A stretch of DNA of 64,000 bases from Alphaproteobacteria bacterium UBA2903 (GTDB lineage: Bacteria > Pseudomonadota > Alphaproteobacteria > CAAGCB01 > CAG-977): contig DEDN01000035.1 of NCBI GenBank assembly GCA_002349565.1, positions 1-64,000 of the forward strand, in the 5' to 3' direction. Below, one piece after another: positions 44,863 to 54,222 of this stretch. The notes under the pieces were generated by a model, which was not told where the DNA came from, did not search any database, and saw nothing but the letters and a program-made list of their open reading frames with translations. The translations under genes and the position numbers were made by a program. Position 1 is the first letter of the stretch, and each line of letters opens with the position of its first letter.

Positions 44863-46083
44863 ATGAGAACGTTTAACAAATCTTCGCGTTTGGACGGGGT
44901 GCGCTACGAAATCCGCGGACCTGTTTTGAAAGCGGCTCAACAACTGGAGGAAGCGGGTTATAAAATCCTCAAGCTCAACATCGGCAACCCCGCTGTGTTC
45001 GATTTGAACGCACCCGAGGAAATCGTCAAGGACGTGATTCTGAATCTGCCCTACTCCGACGGCTATTCGGATTCCAAAGGCATCTTTCCCGCGCGCAAAG
45101 CCGTCATGCACTATTGTCAGCAAAAACACATCGAGGGCGTTCAAATCAACGACATCTATCTGGGCAACGGCGTGTCCGACTTGATTCTGCTCAGCATGGA
45201 GGCGTTTTTGGACAACGGCGACGAAGTACTGGTGCCGATGCCCGACTATCCGCTGTGGACGGCGGCGATTTGCCTGGCGGGCGGCAAAGCCGTGCACTAT
45301 GTTTGCGACGAAGAATCCGACTGGTATCCCGACATCGCCGACATGGAACGCAAAATCACCCCGAAAACCAAGGCGATTGTCGTCATCAACCCGAACAATC
45401 CCACGGGCGCGGTTTACCCGAAAGAAGTGCTGGAACAAATCGCCGCTTTGGCGGAAAAGCATCACTTGGTCGTTTTCTGCGATGAAATTTACGACAAGAT
45501 TTTGTACGACGGCGTTACCCACACGTCGATTGCGTCGATGATTAAGGACACGTTCTGCCTGACGTTTAACGGCATTTCCAAAAACTACCGCGCCTGCGGG
45601 TTCCGCGCCGCTTGGATGGTGCTGAGCGGAAACAAGAAAATCGCCGAAGACTACATTGACGGATTGGATTTGCTGGCGAACATGCGGCTGTGTTCCAACG
45701 TGCCGGGGCAATACGCGATTCAGACCGCCTTGGGCGGCTATCAAAGCATCAACGACTTGGTTGCTCCGGGCGGACGGCTGTACGAACAAAGGACGCTGTG
45801 CCACAAGCTGCTGAACGACATTCCGGGGATTTCATGCGTCAAAGCCAAAGGTTCGCTTTACATGTTCCCCAAAATCGACACGCAAAAGTTCAATATCAAG
45901 GATGACCAAAAGTTCGTCTTGGATTTATTGATGGAAAAGCGGATTCTGTTAGTCAACGGTCGGGGATTCAATTGGGACAAGCCGGATCATTTCCGCGTCG
46001 TGTTCCTGCCCAGAACCGATGATTTGACAAAGGCTTTGGGCTTGCTCAAAGATTTCTTGGCAACCTATCGACAAGAGGATTGA
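44863..46083 (+). CDS. alaA: Alanine transaminase (AlaA-like)
   Basis: 406 residues, the same length as E. coli AlaA. PLP-dependent class I aminotransferase: NPNNPTGAVYPKEVLE, the Lys in NGISKNYRACGFRAAW, the Tyr/Arg region and the C-terminal signature (FPKIDTQKFNIKDDQ and NWDKPDHFRVVFLPR) all match AlaA. It interconverts pyruvate/glutamate and alanine/2-oxoglutarate. It starts 66 bases after the FAD dehydrogenase. Confidence 0.93.
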   Translation: MRTFNKSSRLDGVRYEIRGPVLKAAQQLEEAGYKILKLNIGNPAVFDLNAPEEIVKDVILNLPYSDGYSDSKGIFPARKAVMHYCQQKHIEGVQINDIYLGNGVSDLILLSMEAFLDNGDEVLVPMPDYPLWTAAICLAGGKAVHYVCDEESDWYPDIADMERKITPKTKAIVVINPNNPTGAVYPKEVLEQIAALAEKHHLVVFCDEIYDKILYDGVTHTSIASMIKDTFCLTFNGISKNYRACGFRAAWMVLSGNKKIAEDYIDGLDLLANMRLCSNVPGQYAIQTALGGYQSINDLVAPGGRLYEQRTLCHKLLNDIPGISCVKAKGSLYMFPKIDTQKFNIKDDQKFVLDLLMEKRILLVNGRGFNWDKPDHFRVVFLPRTDDLTKALGLLKDFLATYRQED

Positions 46084-46094
46084 AAGGATAAACC

Positions 46095-47126
46095 ATGACC
46101 AAAATCGTTTACTTTAACGTCTATGACATCACCCGCCGTTATTACGAGGAAAACCCTCTGAACGCCAAAGACGTCGAAATCATGATGACGGAAAAAAGTC
46201 CCGCCGATTTGACCGACGAAGAACTGGCGAAAATGTCGGACGCGGAAATCATTTCCGTTTTCGTTCACGCCGTTGACGTTGGCGCGCAGGTGTTGGAAAA
46301 ATTCCCGAATTTGAAGCTGATTGCCCTGCGTTCCACGGGCTTTAACAACGTCGATTTAGATTACTGCAAAGAACACGGCATTTACGTTTGCAACGTTCCG
46401 GGATACGGCGATTCGACGGTTGCGGAATTCGCGTTCGGTCTGTTGTTGGACGTCACCCGCAAAATCAGCCGTTCGTACCGCGCCGTACAGGAAGCGCACG
46501 TCGACACCGACCACTACTTGGGATTCGACTTGCGCGGTCGCACCATCGGCATTGTCGGCACGGGGGCTATCGGTCGCTATGCCGCGCGCATTGCCAATGG
46601 CTTCCAAATGAACGTTCTGGCGTATGACCCGTATCCGAATCAGGCTTTTGCGCAGGAAATCGGATTCGAATATGTAACGCTGGACGAAATGTTTGAAAAG
46701 GCGGACATTTTCTCTTTGCATTGCCCGCTGACCAAGGAAAACTACCACTTGTTCGACGAAGACGCGTTCGCCAAAATGAAAAAAGGCGTTGTCATCGTCA
46801 ACACGGCGCGCGGCGAACTGATTGACACCGAAGCGTTGTTCAAAGCGATTTCCGCAGGCAAAGTCTGGGGCGCGGGACTGGACGTTTTGGAAAACGAAGG
46901 CGCGCTGCTGCACGACGATTTGGCGTTGCATTCCATGCGTGAACAGTCGTCCGATTCGCTGCTGCGTTCGTGGATCAACCTGCGCATGCTGCAGCTGAAA
47001 AACGTCGTGATGACGCCGCACGTCGCGTTTAATTCGATTGACGCCGTGCATCGCATTTTGAAAACGGCGAACGAAAACATCGAAGCGTACTTGCAGGGCA
47101 ATCCCCGCAATTCCGTGATGAAGTAA
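46095..47126 (+). CDS. D-lactate dehydrogenase-like 2-hydroxyacid dehydrogenase
   Basis: 343 residues. NAD-binding GTGAIGRYAARI (about 154-165), NTARGELIDTEAL with the catalytic Arg, and TPHVAFNSIDA with the catalytic His match the D-isomer 2-hydroxyacid dehydrogenases. DVLENEGALLHDDL fits LdhA-type enzymes most closely, so D-lactate from pyruvate is plausible. It lies 11 bases after alaA, so the two pyruvate-linked genes are probably cotranscribed. Which hydroxyacid is used is not proven. Confidence 0.85.
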   Translation: MTKIVYFNVYDITRRYYEENPLNAKDVEIMMTEKSPADLTDEELAKMSDAEIISVFVHAVDVGAQVLEKFPNLKLIALRSTGFNNVDLDYCKEHGIYVCNVPGYGDSTVAEFAFGLLLDVTRKISRSYRAVQEAHVDTDHYLGFDLRGRTIGIVGTGAIGRYAARIANGFQMNVLAYDPYPNQAFAQEIGFEYVTLDEMFEKADIFSLHCPLTKENYHLFDEDAFAKMKKGVVIVNTARGELIDTEALFKAISAGKVWGAGLDVLENEGALLHDDLALHSMREQSSDSLLRSWINLRMLQLKNVVMTPHVAFNSIDAVHRILKTANENIEAYLQGNPRNSVMK

Positions 47127-47135
47127 GTGTATTCC

Positions 47136-47180
47136 CCGCACGGGGGTGCTGCCCGCACGGGGGTGCTGCCCGCACGGGGG
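47136..47180. repeat. 2.6 copies of a 17-base G/C-rich tandem repeat
   Basis: Unit CCGCACGGGGGTGCTGC starts at 47136 and 47153, with a third partial copy at 47170. Each unit contains a hairpin GCAC-GGGG-GTGC. It sits 10 bases after the dehydrogenase stop. Confidence 0.8.
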
Positions 47181-47187
47181 AAACAAC

Positions 47188-47306
47188 AGAATCGCAATTG
47201 CGAGGAGGGCGATAGCCCGACGCGGCAATCTTGGTGTTGGTTGGCACGGGTGCCAATGCTTGCATGGGACTGCCGCGCCCCTATTGGGGCTCGCAGTTTC
47301 GATTCT
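47188..47306. repeat. Palindromic dispersed repeat element, copy 1
   Basis: The ends are inverted: 17 bases beginning AGAATCGCAATTGCGAG match the reverse complement of the last 17 bases with two differences. Inside are further stems: TTGGCAC/GTGCCAA and CCCC-TATT-GGGG. It shares 103 of 109 bases with copy 2, the differences being transitions that lie mostly in loops. No ORF or transposase is inside. It resembles REP/MITE-like elements of the GCGAGGAGGGC...GGGGCTCGC type. Confidence 0.8.
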
Positions 47307-47323
47307 GTAAAATAAACTCGAAC

Positions 47324-47432
47324 TTGCGAGGAGGGCGATAGCCCGACGCGGCAATCTTGGCGCTGGTTGGCACGGGTGCCAATATTTGCATGGGACTGCC
47401 GCGCCCCTGTCGGGGCTCGCAGTTTCGATTCT
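47324..47432. repeat. Palindromic dispersed repeat element, copy 2
   Basis: A direct repeat of copy 1 over 109 bases (47198-47306 versus 47324-47432) with six transition differences. The stems are preserved (CCCC-TGTC-GGGG and TTGGCAC/GTGCCAA). Together with the 17-base tandem repeat these fill the gap between the dehydrogenase and the pilin-like gene. Confidence 0.8.
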
Positions 47433-47461
47433 CTTTATTTTTTTTCAATAGGATAGATACA

Positions 47462-47488
47462 AAAAAAGGGGCAGAACGCCCCTTTTTT
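47462..47488 (-). terminator. Terminator downstream of the minus-strand pilin-like gene
   Basis: AAAAAAGGGGC (47462-47472) pairs with GCCCCTTTTTT (47478-47488) around a 5-base loop. The A-run on the plus strand becomes a U-run after the stem on the minus strand, so it serves the pilin-like gene ending at 47505; it may also stop plus-strand transcription. Confidence 0.85.
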
Positions 47489-47504
47489 CGAAATCGGCAA
47501 CCGA

Positions 47505-48101
47505 TTAACGGTAAACCCAAGTAATCGCATTTTTATTATCGTTTTTGCAAGCACCAACAGCGTGCGTTAAACTGACAGGAAAAGCTCCTGAACCTGTTTT
47601 TACGTTTGTCGAAAATGTTAAAGTTCCGCCAATCCCGTCTTTAGATGTGTGTGCCGCTGCGGCTGTTCCGACAACTAATCCCAAGAAGCCCGAAGAAGCA
47701 TCGCCCCAATCGGACATAACCATACGCGTGCAGGCATCATTCGGGATGTTGTCGTACGAAATCGCGAACAAATGGTCGTTAAAAGTGGTAGACAAAACAA
47801 TATCGCCGCCATAAGCATTAGAACCTTTAGAGGCTGAACCGCCGATAAAGGTTTCATCCGTCAAAATGCCCATTTTATAAGCAGTTGGAGCATCTAACCC
47901 ACCGTACGAACGCTGACCCGCGAACAGCGTGCGGATGTTCGTTACCATGGTTTGGATTTGGTCGGTCGTTTTGGTCACTTTGTATTTGGACATCGCCTGC
48001 GAATAACCCGCGATACCGCCGACCGACAAAACGCCGATAATTGCCAGAACGCCCAGCATTTCGATCATTGAACGACCGGATTCGTGTGTTCCTTTCATCA
48101 T
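47505..48101 (-). CDS. Type IV pilin-like protein
   Basis: 198 residues. The prepilin-type N-terminus (SGRSMIEMLGVLAIIGVLSV) has Gly at -1, Glu at +5 and the long hydrophobic helix; the +1 residue would be Arg rather than Phe. The C-terminal domain has conserved TKTTDQIQTMVTNIRTLFAGQ, NDACTRMVMSDWGD and a final ITWVYR. A GGAGAAAGAAC site precedes the start; a second ATG one codon later could be used. It is closely related to the gene at 60458. No assembly genes are in the window. Confidence 0.83.
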   Translation of the reverse strand: MMKGTHESGRSMIEMLGVLAIIGVLSVGGIAGYSQAMSKYKVTKTTDQIQTMVTNIRTLFAGQRSYGGLDAPTAYKMGILTDETFIGGSASKGSNAYGGDIVLSTTFNDHLFAISYDNIPNDACTRMVMSDWGDASSGFLGLVVGTAAAAHTSKDGIGGTLTFSTNVKTGSGAFPVSLTHAVGACKNDNKNAITWVYR

Positions 48102-48288
48102 GTTCTTTCTCCTTGTATAGAAAAACCTTGTTCTGCTTATATTTTTTCAAAACAAGCACAGGCGGACAAGTCTGGAAAACCGCATATTCCTTAGTGTTTT
48201 GGGCATATTTCACTATGTCGAAAGTCATATTCGGGTTGCCTTTTCGGGCGGGTTTGATACACTAATTTCGATTGCCAAAGGATTTTTC

Positions 48289-48954
48289 ATGCTTCGCGAC
48301 AAAATCGACACCGTTATTTCATGGCTGAAGATTCCCGCCGCCGCCGGCGCGGTGATGCTGTTGCCCGTGCTGTACAAGTCGTTTCGGCACTGGGCGTCGA
48401 TTTGGGACAGTCTGAATCACCGCAATTTACTGTATTTCGCGTTCGGCGCGGGCGGCATGTTCGCCTTGCGGTTCGCAATGCGTTTGCGAAACGGCGTCGC
48501 CGAAACTTTGGAACACGAGTTGACGCATATTTTGTTCGCCTTGCTGACTTTTCATCCCGTCCAAGCGATGCAGATCGCCGGCGACGGCAACGGCGCGATG
48601 AGCTTTCGCGGAAAAGGCAACTGGCTGATCGCGCTTGCGCCGTACTTTTTCCCGCTGGCTTCGGCGGCGATGATCGCTTTCACCGTTTTGTACGGACGCA
48701 CGACGGGATTGCTGCCCGACTGGCTGCTGATCGGAATCGGCATTGCGTTCGGCTACGATCTCTGCGCGTTCGCCGAACAGCTGCACCCGCATCAGACGGA
48801 TTTCAAAGTGGCGGGATATTGGTTCACGCTTTGCTTTCTGCCCGCCGCGATTTTGCTGTCGTTCGGAACGATCGCCGCGTTTGCCGAAGGAACGGAAAAC
48901 GGCGTCAAATTCTTTTACGGCTTGATCGGCTATTATTTCAAGGAAACCTATTAA
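48289..48954 (+). CDS. Membrane metallopeptidase (M50-like)
   Basis: 221 residues from ATG 48289, with AAAGGATTTTT upstream. Four or five hydrophobic segments. LEHELTHILFALLTFHPV (about 76-93) contains HELTH, the HExxH zinc motif placed at a membrane edge as in M50-type site-2 proteases. A third ligand may be in the HPHQTDF segment (about 165-171). A longer in-frame start at 48199 lacks a ribosome-binding site. It is transcribed divergently from the pilin-like gene. Substrate unknown; a peptidase role in regulated membrane proteolysis is inference. Confidence 0.7.
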   Translation: MLRDKIDTVISWLKIPAAAGAVMLLPVLYKSFRHWASIWDSLNHRNLLYFAFGAGGMFALRFAMRLRNGVAETLEHELTHILFALLTFHPVQAMQIAGDGNGAMSFRGKGNWLIALAPYFFPLASAAMIAFTVLYGRTTGLLPDWLLIGIGIAFGYDLCAFAEQLHPHQTDFKVAGYWFTLCFLPAAILLSFGTIAAFAEGTENGVKFFYGLIGYYFKETY

Positions 48955-49775
48955 AGGGTCAGGCGCATGCCTTCCTTGGCGCAAAAAGCGTTCGGATATT
49001 CGGATTGGACGGCGCGGTCGATTTTCATCATATCCGCGTCCGTGTGTTCGGGCGAATGATGAAACAGGGCGGTGCGCTTGACGGACGCCGCCGAAGAAAC
49101 GGCAAGGGCTTCTTCAACCGTTGAATGTCCCCACCCCGCAAAAGTCGGGTATTCCGATTGTGTGAACATGGCGTCGTAAATCATCAGATCCGCCCCGTGC
49201 GCCAGCGACAAAACATTGTCGTCGATACGGTCGGCGAAGTGTTCCGTGTCGGAAATGTAGGCGATGACGGTTTCTCCGTATTCCAGTCTGAAGCCCGCCG
49301 CGCCGTTCGGGTGGTTCAGCGGCAGAGTCTTTACAAGCACCGCGCCGCCGCACAATTTGAACGAATCGCCGCTTTCGATGTCATGAAAGCGCAGGGAAGA
49401 GGGAATTTTGCTCATCGGCAAGGGGAAAAACGGGGACGACATTTGCGTTTCAAGCGCGTTTTCAATACTGCGCCCGTCGGACAGCGGACACGCGTAAACG
49501 TCCAGTTTGCAATCCGTGCGGTACAGCGGGCGGAAAAACGGAAAGCCGCTGATGTGATCCCAATGGGCATGCGAAATCAGCAAATCGACGTGCGCGATTT
49601 TTTTGCGCACCAGTTCATTGCCGAGCGCCCGAATCCCCGTTCCCGCGTCCAGAATGACGGTTTGACCGTCGAAATTCAATTCGACGCAAGCGGTGTTGCC
49701 GCCGTAAACGTTGTAATCCGCCGAACAGCAGGGCGTGCTGCCCCGAACGCCGCGGAATCTGACTTCGACACCCAT
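48951..49775 (-). CDS. MBL-fold metallo-hydrolase
   Basis: 274 residues from ATG at 49775 (AAAGGG site); an in-frame GTG at 49793 is less likely. The metallo-beta-lactamase motif ISHAHWDHISGFPFF, plus the N-terminal VRFRGVRGSTP and the C-terminal FHHSPEHTD, place it with PQQ-/lactonase- or phosphodiesterase-like MBL proteins of unknown substrate. Its stop overlaps the convergent M50-like gene by four bases. Confidence 0.85.
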   Translation of the reverse strand: MGVEVRFRGVRGSTPCCSADYNVYGGNTACVELNFDGQTVILDAGTGIRALGNELVRKKIAHVDLLISHAHWDHISGFPFFRPLYRTDCKLDVYACPLSDGRSIENALETQMSSPFFPLPMSKIPSSLRFHDIESGDSFKLCGGAVLVKTLPLNHPNGAAGFRLEYGETVIAYISDTEHFADRIDDNVLSLAHGADLMIYDAMFTQSEYPTFAGWGHSTVEEALAVSSAASVKRTALFHHSPEHTDADMMKIDRAVQSEYPNAFCAKEGMRLTL

Positions 49776-49886
49776 TCCAGACCCTTTTGTCACAAAACAA
49801 TCATCCTTTTAGTATAAAATGTTGCGTTAAAAAAGAAAAACGGTATTTTATGAAAAGCACTTTTTTATCCTTTGGGGAGGTCGCTT

Positions 49887-50360
49887 ATGTCCAAAATCCG
49901 ATCGTTCGTTTTCCTGCTGGCGGCTTTGGCGGCTGTTCCGTCCGCGAACGCGCAGGAAAAAGCCAAAATGCTGGAAGTCAAGCCTTTGCCGACGTGCATG
50001 GACTTTGCGGACGTGTACGCCCGCGCCGTTTTGGGCGAAGCCGAAGCCACAGCATCCGAACAGCGCGAAATGGTTTCTTTGGCGGCGACGATGATGGGCT
50101 ATGTGTCCGCTTTGCAGGACATTTACGGCAATTATCTGGTGGGGATGAGTGCGGACGACAACGAATGGACTTTGCTGGAACATGCCTACCGTTTCTGCAA
50201 ACGCAATCCGCAGCTGACTTTTCAGCGCGCCGTGCGGTCGATTCCCCCCGTTCTGCAGACGGTCGAAGTCTTGCAGGATCAGGAATTCGCCCGCTGCACC
50301 AACTATATCGAACAAGCCAAACCCACAATTTGCGCGCCGTACTGCCAGCCGAAAAAATAG
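49887..50360 (+). CDS. Secreted protein with Rap1a-like pattern
   Basis: 157 residues from ATG 49887, with GGGGAGG upstream. Signal peptide about 1-22 (ending SANAQE). The mature part has five cysteines (including the pattern MGYVSALQDIYG... YRFCKRNPQLTFQRAVRSIPPVLQ), loosely like the Rap1a/Tai immunity family of T6SS operons. No toxin gene is adjacent, so that reading is weak. It is divergent from the MBL-fold gene and 62 bases before uvrA. Confidence 0.55.
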   Translation: MSKIRSFVFLLAALAAVPSANAQEKAKMLEVKPLPTCMDFADVYARAVLGEAEATASEQREMVSLAATMMGYVSALQDIYGNYLVGMSADDNEWTLLEHAYRFCKRNPQLTFQRAVRSIPPVLQTVEVLQDQEFARCTNYIEQAKPTICAPYCQPKK

Positions 50361-50422
50361 GGCTTTAAATCGGACCGAAACGCTCCTATATTCTGCCCGT
50401 AAGGTTTAGGAAAGGGCGGAAA

Positions 50423-53194
50423 ATGGATACGATCAAAATACGCGGCGCGCGGGAACACAATCTGAAAAACATCGATTTGGACATTCCCAAAAACAAGCTG
50501 ATTGTCGTCACGGGGCTGTCGGGATCGGGCAAGTCGTCTTTGGCGTTCGACACGCTGTATGCCGAAGGACAGCGCCGCTATGTCGAAAGCTTGTCCGCTT
50601 ACGCCCGTCAATTCGTCGATTTGATGAAAAAGCCCGACGTCGATTCGATTGAGGGATTGTCCCCCGCGATTTCAATCGAACAGAAAACAACGTCGCACAA
50701 CCCGCGTTCCATCGTCGGCACGGTGACCGAGATTTACGATTATATGCGTTTGCTGTGGGCGCGCGTCGGCGTGCCGTATTCGCCCGCGACAGGATTGCCG
50801 ATTGAAAGCCAAACCGTTTCCCAAATGGTGGACAAGGTGATGGCGATGCCGCAGGGAACGAAGCTTTTATTGCTTGCCCCCGTCGTGCGCGGCAGAAAAG
50901 GCGAATACAAAAAGGAAATCGCCGATTACCGCAAAAAGGGCTTTCAGCGTTTGAAAATCGACGGGGAAGTGTACGACATTGACGACGTTCCCGATTTGAA
51001 CAAAAACAACAAACATGACATTGCCGTCGTGGTCGACCGAATCGTCGTCAAAGACGGGATTGAAAGCCGGTTGGCGGATTCGTTTGAAACGGCTTTGGAG
51101 CTGTCGGACGGATTGGCGGCGGCGGAAAACGCCGAAACGCACGCGGAAACGATGTTTTCGTCGCGCTATTCGTGTCCCGTGTCGGGCTTTACGATTGAAG
51201 AAATCGAACCCCGCCTGTTTTCGTTCAACAACCCGCACGGCTATTGTCCGGAATGCGAGGGCTTGGGCATCAAACTTTACATCGACCCCGATTTGGTCAT
51301 TCCCGACAAGGAAAAACGCCTTGACGAGGGCGCAATCGCTCCGTGGTCGGGCGCGAACGGCGAAATTTACCCGTGGCACAGGGAAGCTTTGTACGGGCTG
51401 AGCCGCCGCTTCAATCTGGATTTGTCGGCGCGCTGGTGCGACTTGCCCGCCGAAACGCAAAAGGCGGTTTTGTACGGGACGCCGACGTTTGAAGGCGTGA
51501 TTCCGAACCTCAGCCGCCGATTTATCGAAACCGATTCCGAATATATGCGCGAAGAAATCCAGAAATTCCAAAACAATGTGGAATGCGAGGCTTGCCATGG
51601 CAAACGCTTGCGTCCCGAAGCTTTGGCGGTCAAAATCGACGGCAGGGACATTGCCGAAATCACGAACTTGTCGATTGCCGAGGCGCGCGACTGGTTTTCA
51701 CGCGTCGGGGAAAAGCTGAAGCCGCAAAGCCGTGAAATCGCGGGCAGAATCCTGCGCGAAATCAACGAACGGCTGGAATTTTTAATCAATGTCGGCTTGG
51801 GGTATTTGTCCCTAGGGCGGTCGTCGGGAACGCTGTCGGGCGGGGAAAGCCAGCGCATCCGCTTGGCGTCGCAAATCGGCACGGGCTTGACGGGCGTTTT
51901 GTATGTGCTGGACGAACCGTCCATCGGACTGCATCAGCGCGACAACGACCGCTTGCTGTCGACTTTGTTCCGTCTGCGCGATTTGGGCAACACGGTGGTT
52001 GTGGTCGAACATGACGAAGACGCGATGCGCGCCGCCGATATGCTGATTGACATGGGACCTTTGGCGGGATCGAAAGGCGGCAACGTCATTGCCGCGGGTA
52101 CGCCGCAGGAGGTCGCCGACAACCTGAACAGTCTGACGGGACGCTATTTGTCGGGGACGAAGAAAATTCCCGTGCCGCAGCAGCACCGCGCGGGCAACGG
52201 CAAATTTTTGGAGGTTGTCGGCGCGCGCGTTCACAACTTGAAAAACATCAGCGTCAAGTTTCCTTTGGGGACGTTTACTTGCGTCACGGGCGTGTCGGGC
52301 GGGGGCAAGTCGTCTTTGGTCATTGAAACGTTGTACAAGGGATTGGCAAAAGCGTTGAACGGCACGCGGCTGATTGCGGGCGACTGCGATAAAATCGCGG
52401 GGCTGGAGAATATCGACAAAGTTATCGACATCGACCAATCCCCCATCGGGCGGACTCCGCGCAGCAATCCCGCGACGTACACGGGGCTGTTTTCGCACAT
52501 TCGCGACTGGTTTGCCGCTTTGCCTGAAGCCAAAATGCGCGGCTACAAATCGGGGCGTTTTTCCTTTAACGTCAAAGGCGGGCGATGCGAAGCCTGTCAG
52601 GGCGACGGCGTGCTGAAAATCGAAATGCACTTTTTGCCCGACGTATACGTCCAATGCGACGAATGCAAGGGCAAACGCTACAACCGCGAAACGCTGGAGG
52701 TCAAATACAAAGGTAAATCCATCGCCGACGTTTTGGAAATGACGGTCGACGAAGCGGTGATGTTCTTTGACGCCGTGCCGCCGATTAAAAACAAGCTGAA
52801 GCTTTTACAGCAGGTCGGCTTGGGCTATATTCAGCTGGGGCAGTCGGCGACGACCCTTTCGGGCGGCGAAGCGCAGCGCATCAAGCTGTCCAAGGAACTG
52901 TCCAAAAAAGCCACGGGGCGGACGCTGTACATTCTGGACGAACCGACGACGGGCTTGCACTTCGAGGATATTGCCAAGCTGCTGGAAGTCCTGCACAAAT
53001 TGGTTGACCAAGGCAATACGGTGGTAGTCATCGAACATAACCTTGAAGTCATCAAAACGGCGGACAGGATTATCGATTTGGGACCCGAGGGCGGCAACGG
53101 CGGCGGGCAAATCGTCGTCGAAGGCACGCCCGAACAGGTGGCGCAATGCCCCGAAAGCTATACGGGGCAATACCTGAAAAAATACTTGAAGTGA
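50423..53194 (+). CDS. uvrA: Excinuclease ABC subunit UvrA
   Basis: 923 residues, somewhat shorter than E. coli (940). Two ABC modules with Walker [20 protein letters not shown] (about 31-49) and [13 protein letters not shown], signature [11 protein letters not shown] and [10 protein letters not shown], zinc-finger cysteines ([36 protein letters not shown]). It finds bulky DNA lesions with UvrB. No GTTC-N7-GTTC LexA box was seen upstream. Confidence 0.96.
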   Translation: MDTIKIRGAREHNLKNIDLDIPKNKLIVVTGLSGSGKSSLAFDTLYAEGQRRYVESLSAYARQFVDLMKKPDVDSIEGLSPAISIEQKTTSHNPRSIVGTVTEIYDYMRLLWARVGVPYSPATGLPIESQTVSQMVDKVMAMPQGTKLLLLAPVVRGRKGEYKKEIADYRKKGFQRLKIDGEVYDIDDVPDLNKNNKHDIAVVVDRIVVKDGIESRLADSFETALELSDGLAAAENAETHAETMFSSRYSCPVSGFTIEEIEPRLFSFNNPHGYCPECEGLGIKLYIDPDLVIPDKEKRLDEGAIAPWSGANGEIYPWHREALYGLSRRFNLDLSARWCDLPAETQKAVLYGTPTFEGVIPNLSRRFIETDSEYMREEIQKFQNNVECEACHGKRLRPEALAVKIDGRDIAEITNLSIAEARDWFSRVGEKLKPQSREIAGRILREINERLEFLINVGLGYLSLGRSSGTLSGGESQRIRLASQIGTGLTGVLYVLDEPSIGLHQRDNDRLLSTLFRLRDLGNTVVVVEHDEDAMRAADMLIDMGPLAGSKGGNVIAAGTPQEVADNLNSLTGRYLSGTKKIPVPQQHRAGNGKFLEVVGARVHNLKNISVKFPLGTFTCVTGVSGGGKSSLVIETLYKGLAKALNGTRLIAGDCDKIAGLENIDKVIDIDQSPIGRTPRSNPATYTGLFSHIRDWFAALPEAKMRGYKSGRFSFNVKGGRCEACQGDGVLKIEMHFLPDVYVQCDECKGKRYNRETLEVKYKGKSIADVLEMTVDEAVMFFDAVPPIKNKLKLLQQVGLGYIQLGQSATTLSGGEAQRIKLSKELSKKATGRTLYILDEPTTGLHFEDIAKLLEVLHKLVDQGNTVVVIEHNLEVIKTADRIIDLGPEGGNGGGQIVVEGTPEQVAQCPESYTGQYLKKYLK

Positions 53195-53195
53195 A

Positions 53196-53229
53196 AAAAA
53201 ATCCCTTTTCGTTCGAAAAGGGATTTTTT
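53196..53229. terminator. Bidirectional terminator after uvrA
   Basis: AAAAATCCCTTTTCG pairs with CGAAAAGGGATTTTT over a short loop (53196-53229). It lies between uvrA and the convergent lipoprotein gene. Confidence 0.9.
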
Positions 53230-53232
53230 CCG

Positions 53233-54078
53233 TTATTTCAAAGGAATCGGGCTGACTTTGTATTGTCCCGGCGATAATTTTTTGCCCGTGTTGTTTTTGA
53301 CGCCGTATTCTTCGCGCACATTGCCGTTTTGATTGACGGGCATAGCGGGTTCGGTCGGTTCGGCTTTGGGCAGGACGAATTTTTTGGGATTCGACGGCAG
53401 GGCGTTTTTCTGGAAACGCATCATCACATATCCCGTGCCGCCGCCGTATGCCGCCCCCGAAACGCCGAAAGAATAGCTTGCCCCGATTTCGCCGTAATCC
53501 ATATTGATGTAATCCAGCGCAAATACCGTGGACAGCATCGATGTCGAAACAGTCGTGAATTTGCAGCGGTATCCCGTGTCTTCCATCAAAACGTAATCGG
53601 GCGTTTTTACAAACAGCGCGTTGTTGGACGCTTTGCAGTTGGGGCGGACGCCGTTGTAGTGCATGTTGTAATCCAGCGCGATATTGATGGTTTGATCGAC
53701 TTTGTTCAAACGGACGTCCAAGATCTTGGCAAAGTCGATGACGACCGTGGCGGGGGTGATGCCCGCTTTGATTTGAAACTGGATGTAGTTTTCAAAACAG
53801 GAATGCGTTACGGGATCGGCTTCGCACAGCATAACCCGCGAATCCAAGTTGTTGTCGAACAGATTGTACAGGCTGTTGTACATAAACTCGCGCGTCATGT
53901 TCGTTCTGGCGGGCGCGCATTGCGATGAACGGCAGATAACGACCGAAGACGGGGATTTCGGCGTGATGATCGTTGTTTGCTCAAACGGCGAAGAATAAAA
54001 CGAACCGCATGACGACGTAACACCCGCAATCGTCACCGTCAACAGCGTTTTTTTCAGTAAATCCGATGCTTTGGACAC
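53233..54078 (-). CDS. Putative lipoprotein
   Basis: 281 residues. The N-terminus has a hydrophobic segment ending VTSSC (Cys24), a possible lipobox. The rest shows repeated YxxY/DYxxY motifs, aromatic-rich beta structure (LDYNMHYN, FALDYINMDYGEIGASYSF) and a Gly/Ser-rich patch. The C-terminal 60 residues are Pro/Asn-rich. No family recognised. It is convergent to uvrA and divergent from the membrane protein gene at 54223. Confidence 0.6.
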   Translation of the reverse strand: MSKASDLLKKTLLTVTIAGVTSSCGSFYSSPFEQTTIITPKSPSSVVICRSSQCAPARTNMTREFMYNSLYNLFDNNLDSRVMLCEADPVTHSCFENYIQFQIKAGITPATVVIDFAKILDVRLNKVDQTINIALDYNMHYNGVRPNCKASNNALFVKTPDYVLMEDTGYRCKFTTVSTSMLSTVFALDYINMDYGEIGASYSFGVSGAAYGGGTGYVMMRFQKNALPSNPKKFVLPKAEPTEPAMPVNQNGNVREEYGVKNNTGKKLSPGQYKVSPIPLK

Positions 54079-54222
54079 CTTGGGAACCCCCGAATACAGT
54101 TTATAATTTCATTTTAACTTAGCAGTGAAATCTTACGAAAAGATAAAAAAAAGTGGACAGGCGGATTTTTTTCGTTCAGGGAACGGCGGTTTTCGGATAG
54201 GATGGGGAAAAAGGAGCCGACA

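Noticed and set aside
43834..45804. Long minus-strand open frame of 656 codons across the FAD dehydrogenase and alaA
   Set aside because: It is antisense to two well-recognised genes, has no ribosome-binding site and its translation is low-complexity (Arg, His, Gln-rich), typical of a mirrored frame.
47136..47432. CRISPR array
   Set aside because: Repeats are of two different kinds (a 17-base G/C-rich tandem and 109-base palindromic elements), with no unique spacers of regular length and no cas genes.
49787..50368. Plus-strand frame of 193 codons over the Rap1a-like gene
   Set aside because: It is an alternative frame of the secreted protein gene; the chosen frame has a signal peptide and a ribosome-binding site.
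50361..50422. LexA-type SOS box before uvrA
   Set aside because: I looked for GTTC-N7-GTTC and found none; the gap has only a weak TATATT element.
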